Of a DNA stretch of 64,000 nt, positions 8,706 through 16,946 are shown one piece after another; the stretch's first letter is position 1, and every line of letters begins with the position of its first letter. The DNA is taken from positions 3,074,501-3,138,500 of the forward strand of contig CP070896.1 in the NCBI GenBank assembly GCA_017084465.1, in the 5' to 3' direction. The notes beneath the pieces were generated by a model, which searched no databases, had not been told where the DNA came from, and saw only the letters and a program-made list of their open reading frames with translations. A program made the translations under genes and the position numbers. This DNA comes from Lacrimispora xylanisolvens. Lineage in GTDB: Bacteria; Bacillota; Clostridia; Lachnospirales; Lachnospiraceae.

Positions 8706-9635
8706 ATGAAAAAGTTAATTTCAACAAATGGCTTATCTCATGAAGATTGGCTGAAATACAGAAAACAGGGAATCGGCGGGTCTGATGCAGGTGCAATCTG
8801 CGGTCTTAATCCTTATGTCAGCCCTATGAGTGTTTTCTATGAAAAAACAAGTTTAGAAGTAGAGGATTATGATAATGAATCCATGAGGCAGGGACGGGAT
8901 CTGGAAGAATATGTTGCCCGGCGTTTTATGGAAGAGACAGGCTTAAAGGTACGGCGGTCCAATGCTATGTATCAGAATGAAGAATATCCCTTTATGTTGG
9001 CAAATGTCGATCGCCTTATTTCTGGGGAAAATATGGGGCTTGAATGCAAAACAGCCAGTGCCTATCATGCAGATAAATGGACCGAAGATTCTGTTCCTGC
9101 CCATTATGAAATCCAATGTCATCATTATATGGCGGTGACCGGGGCTAAGGCCTGGTATCTGGCTGTTGTAATATTGGGAAGGGAATTTAAGTATAAGAAG
9201 ATTGAACGTGATGAAGAGTTGATTCAAAATTTGATTGCCATAGAGAAGGAATTTTGGGAGGGACATGTTTTGCCAGGAAGTATGCCGGACCCGGACGGTA
9301 GTGTTATTTCAAATGAAGTGATTAACCGGTATTTTCCATCAGCGCTTAAAAAGACGATTCCTCTTCCGCCACACTTAAATGAGCAGTTAAAAAGAAGGGA
9401 AGAAATCATTCTTTTGGCAAAGAAATTGACACAGGAGCAGAATCAGATTGAACAACAGCTTAAGCTTTATATGGGCGAATATGAAATGGCATTTAATGAG
9501 CATTATAAAGTTTCCTGGAGCAATGTGGATACGGTACGCATTGACAGTAAGCGGTTAAAAGAGGAACGACCGGATCTTTACCGGAACTTTGCTAAGAGCA
9601 GCCAGTCGAGGCGATTTACGGTCAGAGCTGCGTAA
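8706..9635 (+). CDS. YqaJ-family recombination exonuclease
   Basis: The 309-aa protein is a lambda-exonuclease-like nuclease of the YqaJ family. Visible motifs are GIGGSDAGAICGLNPY (about residues 23-38), RQGRDLEEYVARRF, ANVDRLI (catalytic Asp) and LECKT (ExK, about 117-121), then the Q-containing helix YEIQCHHYM. It resects double-stranded DNA to give 3' single strands for a RecT annealase, which is encoded 640 bases downstream. The ribosome binding site is AAAGGA before ATG 8706. The gene is intact and has an old 5' fragment copy at 7670. Confidence 0.88.
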   Translation: MKKLISTNGLSHEDWLKYRKQGIGGSDAGAICGLNPYVSPMSVFYEKTSLEVEDYDNESMRQGRDLEEYVARRFMEETGLKVRRSNAMYQNEEYPFMLANVDRLISGENMGLECKTASAYHADKWTEDSVPAHYEIQCHHYMAVTGAKAWYLAVVILGREFKYKKIERDEELIQNLIAIEKEFWEGHVLPGSMPDPDGSVISNEVINRYFPSALKKTIPLPPHLNEQLKRREEIILLAKKLTQEQNQIEQQLKLYMGEYEMAFNEHYKVSWSNVDTVRIDSKRLKEERPDLYRNFAKSSQSRRFTVRAA

Positions 9636-9714
9636 TTGCTTGAGGTTTAAAGTTTTAGAGGCTCAAGTTTAGAACTTAACATAATGCTTGTTTTGCTCAA
9701 TGAATAAATGCAGA

Positions 9715-9743
9715 TTGTACATGTATCGTTATCACGTTATAAT
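9715..9743 (+). promoter_or_regulatory. Promoter of the Phd-like antitoxin gene
   Basis: TTGTAC (9715-9720), a 17-base spacer and TATAAT (9738-9743) lie 33 bases before TTG 9777. Confidence 0.5.
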
Positions 9744-9776
9744 AATGTAATAAAATCATGACCAGGAGGACGCACA

Positions 9777-9965
9777 TTGGAAGCAACCAGACCTTCATCT
9801 GATTTACAAAATAAGTATTTGGAGATATCAGCCTTAACACGGAAATCCCAAGAACCAGTTTTTATTACAGTAAATGGTCGGGAGGATACCGTTTTGATGA
9901 GTCATGTCCAGTATGGAAAAATGAAAACCGAACTGGAATTGTGGAAAATGCTGGCGAAAGCTTAG
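9777..9965 (+). CDS. Phd/YefM-family antitoxin, apparently orphan
   Basis: The 62-aa protein starts at TTG 9777 after a strong AGGAGG (9764-9769). The stretch EISALTRKSQEPVFITVNGR followed by DTVLMSHVQYGKM is the Phd/YefM DNA-binding and dimerisation segment. Antitoxins of this type repress their own operon and neutralise RelE/ParE/Doc toxins. No toxin-like ORF follows in the next 300 bases, so it is either an orphan or has lost its partner. Confidence 0.7.
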   Translation: MEATRPSSDLQNKYLEISALTRKSQEPVFITVNGREDTVLMSHVQYGKMKTELELWKMLAKA

Positions 9966-10271
9966 GCTGATGTGGATAACGAGAGCACTACTCCCATAAA
10001 GGATACATTTTCATATATCCGGAAAAACTTTTAGTTAGGAAATCTCATGACCTGTAATGTAATAAGAATATAAAGAAGGACCGTCAGGTAAATGATTTGG
10101 TTTTTTATAAGATGGGAAAGCGGAATCAAATAGAATTATATATTTAGTTGTTGATTTCAGTCGTGTTTATTTAATTTGATATTTTGAGTATAGATGAGAG
10201 GGATCGTCTTGCTGGATGCAGGCTGGTCCTTTTTAAATGGTTAAATAAACTAAAATGAAAGGAATGAGAAA
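9966..10271 (+). other. Gene-free gap with leader hairpin before recT
   Basis: No coding frame of convincing quality is present. At 10199-10234, AGGGATC can pair with GGTCCT around one bulge and is followed by TTTTT, about 38 bases before the recT start. It has the same layout as the hairpins before radC and DUF5688. Confidence 0.4.
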
Positions 10272-11081
10272 ATGTCCGATGTAAAACAGGAATTAGAGAA
10301 GAGGGCAGCAGGTGGCGGAGGTCAAAGTCAATCCGTCAGGCTGACAAAAAATATGACAATTGTTGATATGGTTAAGGCCCTTGAACCGGAAATCAAACGG
10401 GCGCTTCCCAGTATTCTTACGCCAGAACGATTTACACGTATGGCATTGTCTGCAATAAACAATACTCCTAAGCTGGTAGAATGTACTCCTATGAGCTTTA
10501 TTGCGGCTTTGATGAATGCGGCTCAGCTAGGGTTGGAGCCAAATACGCCTCTGGGACAGGCATATTTAATTCCATATAAAAATAAAGGGGTATTGGAGTG
10601 TCAGTTTCAGCTGGGGTATCGAGGACTGATTGATCTGGCATATCGCAATGATAGAATGCAGAGTATTGAGGCACAAGTGGTCTATGAAAATGATGAATTT
10701 TCTTATGAGTTGGGACTTCATCCGTCTTTAACTCATCGGCCTTCTTTTGATGAGCCGGGAGAGATCCGGGCTTTCTATGCAATTTTCCGGCTGGATAACG
10801 GTGGTTTTCGTTTTGAAGTAATGAGCAAAAGCTATGTAGATGCTTACGCTACCAAGTATTCAAAAGCGTTTACTTCGGATTTTAGCCCGTGGAAGAGTAA
10901 TTATGAGGGAATGGCGAAAAAGACAGTGATTAAGCAGCTTTTAAAATATGCGCCAATTAAGTCAGATTTTCAGAAAGCGATTACCTTGGATGAAACGGTG
11001 AAAACCCAGCTTTCTATTGATATGAGTGAAATAAGGAATGAATGTCTGCTGGAAACTTCGGGAAATGGCGAAGTGGCATAA
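10272..11081 (+). CDS. recT: RecT-family single-strand annealing protein
   Basis: The 269-aa protein is a RecT/Bet-type annealase. It has TPERFTRMALSAINNTPKL (about residues 54-72), AALMNAAQLGLEPNTPLGQAYLIPY and ECQFQLGYRGLIDLAYR, the conserved core of the family, and a C-terminal WKSNYEGMAKKTVIKQLLKY. It anneals complementary single strands made by the YqaJ exonuclease, giving RecA-independent recombination in phages and ICEs. Length and N-terminal region are normal. An AAAGGA site precedes ATG 10272. Confidence 0.92.
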   Translation: MSDVKQELEKRAAGGGGQSQSVRLTKNMTIVDMVKALEPEIKRALPSILTPERFTRMALSAINNTPKLVECTPMSFIAALMNAAQLGLEPNTPLGQAYLIPYKNKGVLECQFQLGYRGLIDLAYRNDRMQSIEAQVVYENDEFSYELGLHPSLTHRPSFDEPGEIRAFYAIFRLDNGGFRFEVMSKSYVDAYATKYSKAFTSDFSPWKSNYEGMAKKTVIKQLLKYAPIKSDFQKAITLDETVKTQLSIDMSEIRNECLLETSGNGEVA

Positions 11082-11204
11082 TAAAAGGGAGTCAGAGTAA
11101 TGGATAAATTTTTCTAAAAGGCACTGCATAAGTGCTTGTGTACTTATTGTATTCCGCTATGTTCCTACAATATAACGCACTTACTTATAAGGAGGGGGGA
11201 ATAT

Positions 11205-11384
11205 ATGTCAACGAATGAGACATTGAAAATGTTATACAATGAATGCCTGAAATTAGATCTGGATGAGGCTACACAGTTAATTCTTGGGGCAAAAACGGAA
11301 GAGGAACAGGAATTTTATTCCATAGTAAGTGACTTTGTTCTTCAACAGAGGCAGAGAAAGGTAATTAAGGAGAACCGGTTTTAA
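11205..11384 (+). CDS. Small acidic helical protein after recT
   Basis: The 59-aa protein begins at ATG 11205, behind AAGGAGGGGG at about 11189-11198, which decides the start over an upstream in-frame alternative at 11136. The sequence (MSTNETLKMLYNECLKLDLD) is acidic and helical with a basic C terminus (QRQRKVIKENRF). Family unknown. Its position suggests an accessory protein of the recombination module. Confidence 0.5.
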   Translation: MSTNETLKMLYNECLKLDLDEATQLILGAKTEEEQEFYSIVSDFVLQQRQRKVIKENRF

Positions 11385-11469
11385 TAAAACGATATTTTAA
11401 AGTTATAAGAAAGAAGAACCGTTATGATAAAAGATAAGGATTTCAGTGATATATTTTGCTGAAAGGAAT

Positions 11470-11497
11470 TTGAATCCGGGTTGGGGTGTGTTATAAT
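11470..11497 (+). promoter_or_regulatory. Extended -10 promoter of the DUF4143-type ATPase
   Basis: TTGAAT (11470-11475), a 16-base spacer and TGT-TATAAT (TATAAT at 11492-11497) lie 32 bases before GTG 11529. Confidence 0.5.
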
Positions 11498-11528
11498 GGA
11501 AATACTCTAAAAAAGGAGGGTGATCCGA

Positions 11529-12908
11529 GTGGAATTGAAACGAACCATTTATAATGACCTGCTTCGCTGGAAGCAACGTGACAGTGGTAAGGTCCTGGAA
11601 TTAAAAGGTGCCAGACAGACTGGAAAAACATTTATTCTGGATAAATTTGCAAGGGAAAATTACAAAATTTATATTTATATAAATATGGCTCAGTCATCTG
11701 GTGAACAATTTTTGGCATGTATGGAGCAGGCATCTGCATGGAAGCCTGGAGAGCCACGGATAGAAAGACCATTACATGAAGCGTTCAGGTTGTTTGATTC
11801 CCGGTTTGAGGATAACAAAGATACGATTATTATTATAGATGAAATTCAGGAATCTGCCAAAGTATATTCCCGGATCAGGGAATTTTCAAGAGAATTTATA
11901 TGCCATTTTGTGGTTACAGGAAGTTACCTGGGAAAGACAGTGGAAAAGGGGTATTTTCTTCCAGCAGGAGATACGGAAGATTTGATGCTTAATACATTGT
12001 CATTTGAAGAATTTTTAGATGCATTTGGCAAACAGAATATTTATGATGAAGCTGATTTGTTGGGTTCCAGCCCTCACCAGCAATATGATGAACTTAAAGA
12101 GTATTATAAGATATACTGTGAAACAGGTGGTTATCCGGCTGTCGTAAATTGTTATCTGGAAACACAGGATACGGAAGAGTGCAGAAGAGTTTTGATACAG
12201 ATTATCAGGACTTTTATAGAAGAATCAACAAGGTACTTAGGCAATATACAGGAAATGAATTTATTTGAGCGGATATTTCCTGCGATTGCACAGCTTTCCG
12301 TTCGTGAGAAAAAGGGACAAGATGACTTAATCACGGAATTATCCCGTATTATATTTAATGAAGAAAGCAATAGAACCACAAAGAAAAGCATTAATGCAGT
12401 GATTGCCTGGCTATACCGATCTGATATCATAGGTTATTGCGATAAGGCAGTAGAATGCAATCCTGGTGACACAAGGCCAAATATGCGCTTTTATTTTAGA
12501 GATTTAGGTGTGGCGAGGTATTTTCTGAAAGCAGGTGGAATAAAGGAAAATGCGGCTTCAGGATATTTAAGTGAGAATTTTGTTTACATTGACTTGCTTA
12601 GGAGAAACCGGAATATGGAGCTTTCAGGAATCTCCCCTATGTTTGGTACTTATAAGACTGGAGAAATTGATTTTTTGATAGGAAATATCGTCAATGATAA
12701 AACTTATGGCATTGAAGTAAAGGCCGGGAAAGCAATAGGAAAAACGGCGCAGATGCTGCTTGATGATGGTAAGGTGGAAGCAGTTTATTTCCTGAAAGGG
12801 GATACTTATGGTGGAATTACGGATCGGAAGATAACCGTACCAATTTATTTGGTTGGGAGGGTTCGGTTTGATTATGAAAGAGAGAATAAAAAAAGAAAGT
12901 TTAAATAA
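11529..12908 (+). CDS. AAA ATPase with DUF4143-type C terminus
   Basis: The protein of about 459 aa has Walker A GARQTGKTF near residue 28 and Walker B IIIIDEIQE near 100, followed by the sensor-like VVTGSYLG. A C-terminal nuclease-like region follows (about residue 370 onward, EIDFLI...YGIEVKAGK), the restriction-endonuclease-fold end typical of DUF4143 ATPases. The start is GTG 11529, about ten bases after AGGAGG (11513-11518); GTG 11520 is too close to the site. It has its own promoter and terminator, so it is a monocistronic cargo gene. Proteins of this family are abundant in Clostridia; the role is unknown, with defence or stress suspected. Confidence 0.78.
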   Translation: MELKRTIYNDLLRWKQRDSGKVLELKGARQTGKTFILDKFARENYKIYIYINMAQSSGEQFLACMEQASAWKPGEPRIERPLHEAFRLFDSRFEDNKDTIIIIDEIQESAKVYSRIREFSREFICHFVVTGSYLGKTVEKGYFLPAGDTEDLMLNTLSFEEFLDAFGKQNIYDEADLLGSSPHQQYDELKEYYKIYCETGGYPAVVNCYLETQDTEECRRVLIQIIRTFIEESTRYLGNIQEMNLFERIFPAIAQLSVREKKGQDDLITELSRIIFNEESNRTTKKSINAVIAWLYRSDIIGYCDKAVECNPGDTRPNMRFYFRDLGVARYFLKAGGIKENAASGYLSENFVYIDLLRRNRNMELSGISPMFGTYKTGEIDFLIGNIVNDKTYGIEVKAGKAIGKTAQMLLDDGKVEAVYFLKGDTYGGITDRKITVPIYLVGRVRFDYERENKKRKFK

Positions 12909-12915
12909 GTGAGAG

Positions 12916-12950
12916 AGAGGTTATAGTCTGAGTCTGGGACTATAGCCTCT
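12916..12950 (+). terminator. Rho-independent terminator of the ATPase gene
   Basis: AGAGGTTATAGTC (12916-12928) pairs with GACTATAGCCTCT (12938-12950), 13 pairs with one G-T. A short T tract follows. Confidence 0.75.
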
Positions 12951-13082
12951 TTATGCTTATTTGATGAAGAGTGGTGTGAACGTCTCGTAATAATGCACCA
13001 GCTTGCTAATGAGGAGGTCTGAGTATGTAATTGGTAATGTAATGATGATAGAAACGAAAGAAAAATAAATTAATTTTGCAAA

Positions 13083-13113
13083 AGGAGCATCAAAGCAGGT
13101 GCTTCTTTTTTTT
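13083..13113 (+). promoter_or_regulatory. Leader hairpin with T-run before the DUF5688 gene
   Basis: AGGAGCA (13083-13089) pairs with TGCTTCT (13100-13106), one G-T, followed by eight T. It lies 36 bases before ATG 13149. Confidence 0.5.
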
Positions 13114-13148
13114 ATGTGTATAAAATTAAACTAATGGAGGAAAAGCAA

Positions 13149-14074
13149 ATGGATTACAATCAGTTTTAGAGGAAGTCAGAGCAGCAGTTCAGGAAAGATT
13201 AGGAAGGACTTATGAGATTCGCATTCAGAAGATAACGAAAAATAACGGAATTGTGCTGGATGGGCTGATTATCGGGAAGGCAAGTAAAAGTATTGCTCCC
13301 ACAATTTATTTAAATTCATACTATATGCATTTTACCCATGGTATGTCATTGGAGGAAATTTTGGAAGATATTATATCTGCGTATAAGGAGAATAATGATG
13401 TGGTTCTGGGGGATATGAGAGCACTTTTGGATTTTAATTATCTGAATGATAAGGTAGCTTTTAAGCTGATTCAGAGGGAAAAGAATAAGGAGCTTTTAAA
13501 GGCTGTTCCATATATTGAATTTCTTGACTTGGCAGTGGTATTCTATCTGATTTTGGATGAACATAAGGGGGGGCAAATGACGGCTTTGATTCATAACTCT
13601 CATATGGAGTCATGGGGAGTGGGAAAAGAGGAACTGTATCGCCTTGCAGAGAAGAATACTCCCATTTTGCTGCCGCCGGAAATTAAAACGATGAAAGATG
13701 TTATGCGTGACTTTTTCAGAAAAAATTTCGAGGAATTGTGGGTAGACAATATGTTGGATGATCTTCTAGAATTTGACTTAGAGAACCCAGCTTTGTATGT
13801 GCTTTCGAATAGAAAGTACATTAACGGTGCGGGATGTATATTATATGATGAGTGTCTTAGAAATTTTGCTATTTTACAAAATACTGATATTATAATATTA
13901 CCATCAAGTGTCCATGAGACCATATTGGTTCCTGACAGGGATAATTTAGACTATAAGGAACTGCAAAGTATGGTTACTGAGATAAATCTAAGTGAAGTGC
14001 CAGAAGAAGATATACTATCCAATAGAATTTATAAGTATTCTATACATGATTGTAGAATTAGCCTTATAGTATAA
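13149..14074 (+). pseudogene. DUF5688-family protein, frameshifted at codon 6
   Basis: An open frame at 13253-14074 is preceded by ATG 13149 with an AGGAGG-like site (ATGGAGGAAAAGCAA). Adding one T to the T-run at 13164-13167 gives MDYNQFLEEVRAAVQERLG continuous with the downstream frame. The whole protein is about 309 aa and matches what I know as DUF5688, common in Lachnospiraceae ICEs; its function is unknown. The single-base loss in a homopolymer looks like a sequencing slip. Confidence 0.68.
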
Positions 14075-14102
14075 AAAACAAATCCAATATATGCATTTAA
14101 CG

Positions 14103-14129
14103 GCTCCTATGGCTTAACACCATAGGAGC
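14103..14129 (+). repeat. Perfect 10-bp inverted repeat after DUF5688
   Basis: GCTCCTATGG (14103-14112) and CCATAGGAGC (14120-14129) flank a 7-base loop. It lacks a proper T tract on either strand, so it may be a weak terminator of the DUF5688 gene or a protein site at the border of the AT-rich block. Confidence 0.6.
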
Positions 14130-14734
14130 AATATATATGGTAAATAATTTTTTTGTAAAAGAAATTAGTAGAATATTATTATTATAGAGCTTAAGTATGA
14201 TATAATAAAGTTCCTTGTAATAAATTCACGAATTATAATAATAAGTAAAAATTTTTTATAAAAAATTAGGAGTATAATTGGATAAAGTCTTTGTGAGAAA
14301 TTTAGAATTACTTACGGAATTAACTTATAAGAAATCGGTGATAAAAGTCAATTAAGAAATTTGATATACTTAGACATATGGAATAGCGTATGGACAAGTA
14401 GGTGGCTAATATGGTGCCGTTGAAGTATTTTTGAGATATATGTCAGATATTAGTTGCTGAAATTTCTATATAATATAAAACAATCATTTAGTAAAGAAAT
14501 ATTCAAAATATTTAATGCTGTGCTCAAATAACATAATTAATTTGCAATTTTTAAAAGTATAATTACGAAATTTATATAGAAACTAGATGATAACTTTGAG
14601 TTTATAATATTAAGTTGTTGTTCGTCTTGAATAGACTGTAATATTTTAATTATATGCCCAGATAAAGTTTACTTTTAAACTAAGATGAAATATAATTAAG
14701 ATTGCAATTAAGTAAGAATAGGAAAAGGAAAATT
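14130..14734. other. AT-rich gene-free region before the methyltransferase
   Basis: About 600 bases hold no convincing reading frame on either strand. There are TATAAT-like stretches (for example near 14200) but no clear paired -35, and no strong hairpin. It could contain a promoter region, a decayed gene or a non-coding RNA; nothing specific can be supported. Confidence 0.4.
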
Positions 14735-16054
14735 ATGTCATATAAAGTAATTGATTATCAAGAAAAGTATAAAAGTATAATGCATTTTAAAAAATAATAA
14801 AAAATACATATATACATGGTTGGTACCCTTTTGTTGAAGGGTATTCTAGCGAATTTATTCGTAGTATAGTATCTGAATATATTGATAATTATGGTAAAAC
14901 GCCTAAAGTATGCTTGGAACCATTTTGTGGTAGTGGCACGACCCCCCTCGAACTGCAAAAAATTGGTATAAAATGTATATCATTTGAAGTCAGTCCTTTT
15001 ATGTATAATCTTTCACGTGCTAAATTAAATATTAATTATACCAAAGAAAATTATTGTAAAATTATGAAATGTTATGTGCTAATCTAAAAAAAATACATTT
15101 GATTTTGACATAAAATCAAAGTATTGTGAATTCAGCACATTGGTTGAAGATGAAGGAAAAGAAAAATGGAATTTTAATAAATCCGTAATGGAAGGAATTA
15201 TGGATATACAATCGGCTATTGATTTATTAAATGATGAAGATTATAAAGAATTATTTACAATTGCATTGGCTTCAATTCTTATGGAAGTGAGTAATGTTTA
15301 TAGAAAAGGTAAATGCTTAACTTATAAAAAAAAATTGGAAATTAACAGTCAAATATACCAGAGAAGATGTACATAAAGTTTTTTTTTGGATAAATTAGAG
15401 AAAAGTTATAAAACAGACATAGAAAAATTAGATGTTTATAAAATTGATAAGACTTTATTTAGTAACAGAGATTTTTGCTTTAATGGTGATTGCCGTAAGC
15501 TTATTATACAGAATTTGAGAGATGAGGAGATAGATTTAGTTATTACATCTCCTCCTTATTTAAATTCTCGAGATTATACTGATACATATATGGTTGAATT
15601 AAGAGTTTTGGGCTATTTGAAAACAAAAGAAGATGTTAAAAAATTAAGAAATGAGACAATTAGATCACATGTACAAATAAGATGGGAAGATGAAGAAATA
15701 TTAGATAATCTATTATTAAGAAATACAATAGATAAGATAAATGAGCATAGGTTTGAATTTTGGAATAAGAGTTTACCTCAAATGATTGCGGGATATTTTT
15801 GGGATATAAACGAAATGTTTAAGAATTTATACACTAAGATGTCGAAAGGTGGGTTGATTTTTTTTAATGTAGCGAATTCATCATATTATAATGTTGAAAT
15901 AAAGGTTGATTTAATCGTTAGTCAGATAGCTGAAAAAAATGGATTTCATGTAAAAGAGATAAGAGAAGCTAGAAGAATCAATCCAAGTAGTCAACAAAAG
16001 GATAATATTGAATTTTTAAGAGAGAGTGTAATTGTAATTATAAAACCTATGTAG
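14735..16054 (+). pseudogene. DNA methyltransferase of the TSPPY type, with several frameshifts
   Basis: Several consecutive frames form one SAM-dependent DNA methylase. ATG 14735 follows AGGAAAAGG. Motif I is EPFCGSGTTPLELQ at about 14920-14960, and motif IV is DLVITSPPYLNSRDYTDTYM at about 15535-15595. This I-then-IV order with TSPPY is typical of N4-cytosine or N6-adenine methylases. The frame changes at about four A- or T-runs (near 14790, 15085, 15335 and 15380); each can be repaired by one or two bases. No restriction enzyme is recognisable next to it. It may be a solitary methylase or the self-marking part of the ATPase system that follows. Confidence 0.7.
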
Positions 16055-16160
16055 ATTTCTAATAATGAAATACGAAATTTTTTTGTGCTCCTATGTGTCA
16101 ATAGAAGTTTGTAACTATAAATAAATATTATACAAAGGCCATTTTAGTGGGGGGAATGAT

Positions 16161-16946
16161 ATGGACGCTGAGAATATATATAAGTATAAAGCGGGTAATT
16201 TTGACAAAGATAATTGTAAAATATTAAAAATTTTAGTTCAAGGGACTGATTTCGTAATATATAAGAGAGATAATTTAGAAGATCTTAAAAGACCAGAGAT
16301 ATATTTTTTGGGTGATGAAAAATACAACGAGAAGATCTGCGAAGTATCGGTAAATATTAGTAAAGTAGAGTCATTGTCTGAACATATGACTCTAGGACCA
16401 AAGTTCATGAAACATAAAATGTGTGGACCTAAATTTGTTGAAAATGATCTTGTTTACGCATTACTTTGCGCTACTAGAGGAGATGTGAGTAATGCAAATC
16501 AAATATTAACTGGCACTTTAAATAAAATAGATAATATAATGCGACTACGAGCAAAAGATTATTATCGTTCCGGTAGTTTGATACTAGTGGTATTGATGAT
16601 TGTGGCGTACTACACATTGAGAGTCAAACATCCATTTTTAGTTGCTGCTTTAGGTGGAACGATTGGAGCATCACTATCGATTTCAATTAATTTAGATAAA
16701 ATTAAACTTGATTATGAGAATGGGATTTTTAGTCTTATTTGGTTAGGTTGTAATAGGTGTTGCATAGGAATGATCTGTGGAATAATCGCATATGCTGCAA
16801 TTCATGCTGACCTATTATTTGGTTATATAGCAAGTACAGAAAAATGGGGATTTTTTATTATATCAATTATAGCAGGTTTTAGTGAAACATTTATTCCAAA
16901 TTTTATAAATCGTATTGAAAAAGGTATCCAAGAGGAGGGTGACTAA
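16161..16946 (+). CDS. Membrane protein of the candidate defence cassette
   Basis: The 261-aa protein starts at ATG 16161. It has a soluble N-terminal half of about 130 residues and four likely transmembrane helices in the C-terminal half (near 138-153, 156-175, 194-213 and 222-242). The N-terminal part has no motif I recognise. Its stop overlaps the start of the ATPase gene (TAATG), so the two are translationally coupled. A membrane-embedded partner next to an SMC-like ATPase would fit an effector or anchor, but this is inference from position alone. Base composition is AT-rich like its neighbours. Confidence 0.6.
   Translation: MDAENIYKYKAGNFDKDNCKILKILVQGTDFVIYKRDNLEDLKRPEIYFLGDEKYNEKICEVSVNISKVESLSEHMTLGPKFMKHKMCGPKFVENDLVYALLCATRGDVSNANQILTGTLNKIDNIMRLRAKDYYRSGSLILVVLMIVAYYTLRVKHPFLVAALGGTIGASLSISINLDKIKLDYENGIFSLIWLGCNRCCIGMICGIIAYAAIHADLLFGYIASTEKWGFFIISIIAGFSETFIPNFINRIEKGIQEEGD

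Noticed and set aside
11136..11204. N-terminal extension of the small protein after recT
   Set aside because: A strong AAGGAGGGGG site directly before ATG 11205 marks the true start.
14103..14129. Inverted repeat as a classical terminator
   Set aside because: The stem is perfect but neither strand has an adjacent T tract, so it is listed only as a repeat.
14130..14734. Retron or other structured non-coding RNA in the AT-rich gap
   Set aside because: No reverse transcriptase is nearby and no long stable stem could be traced by eye.
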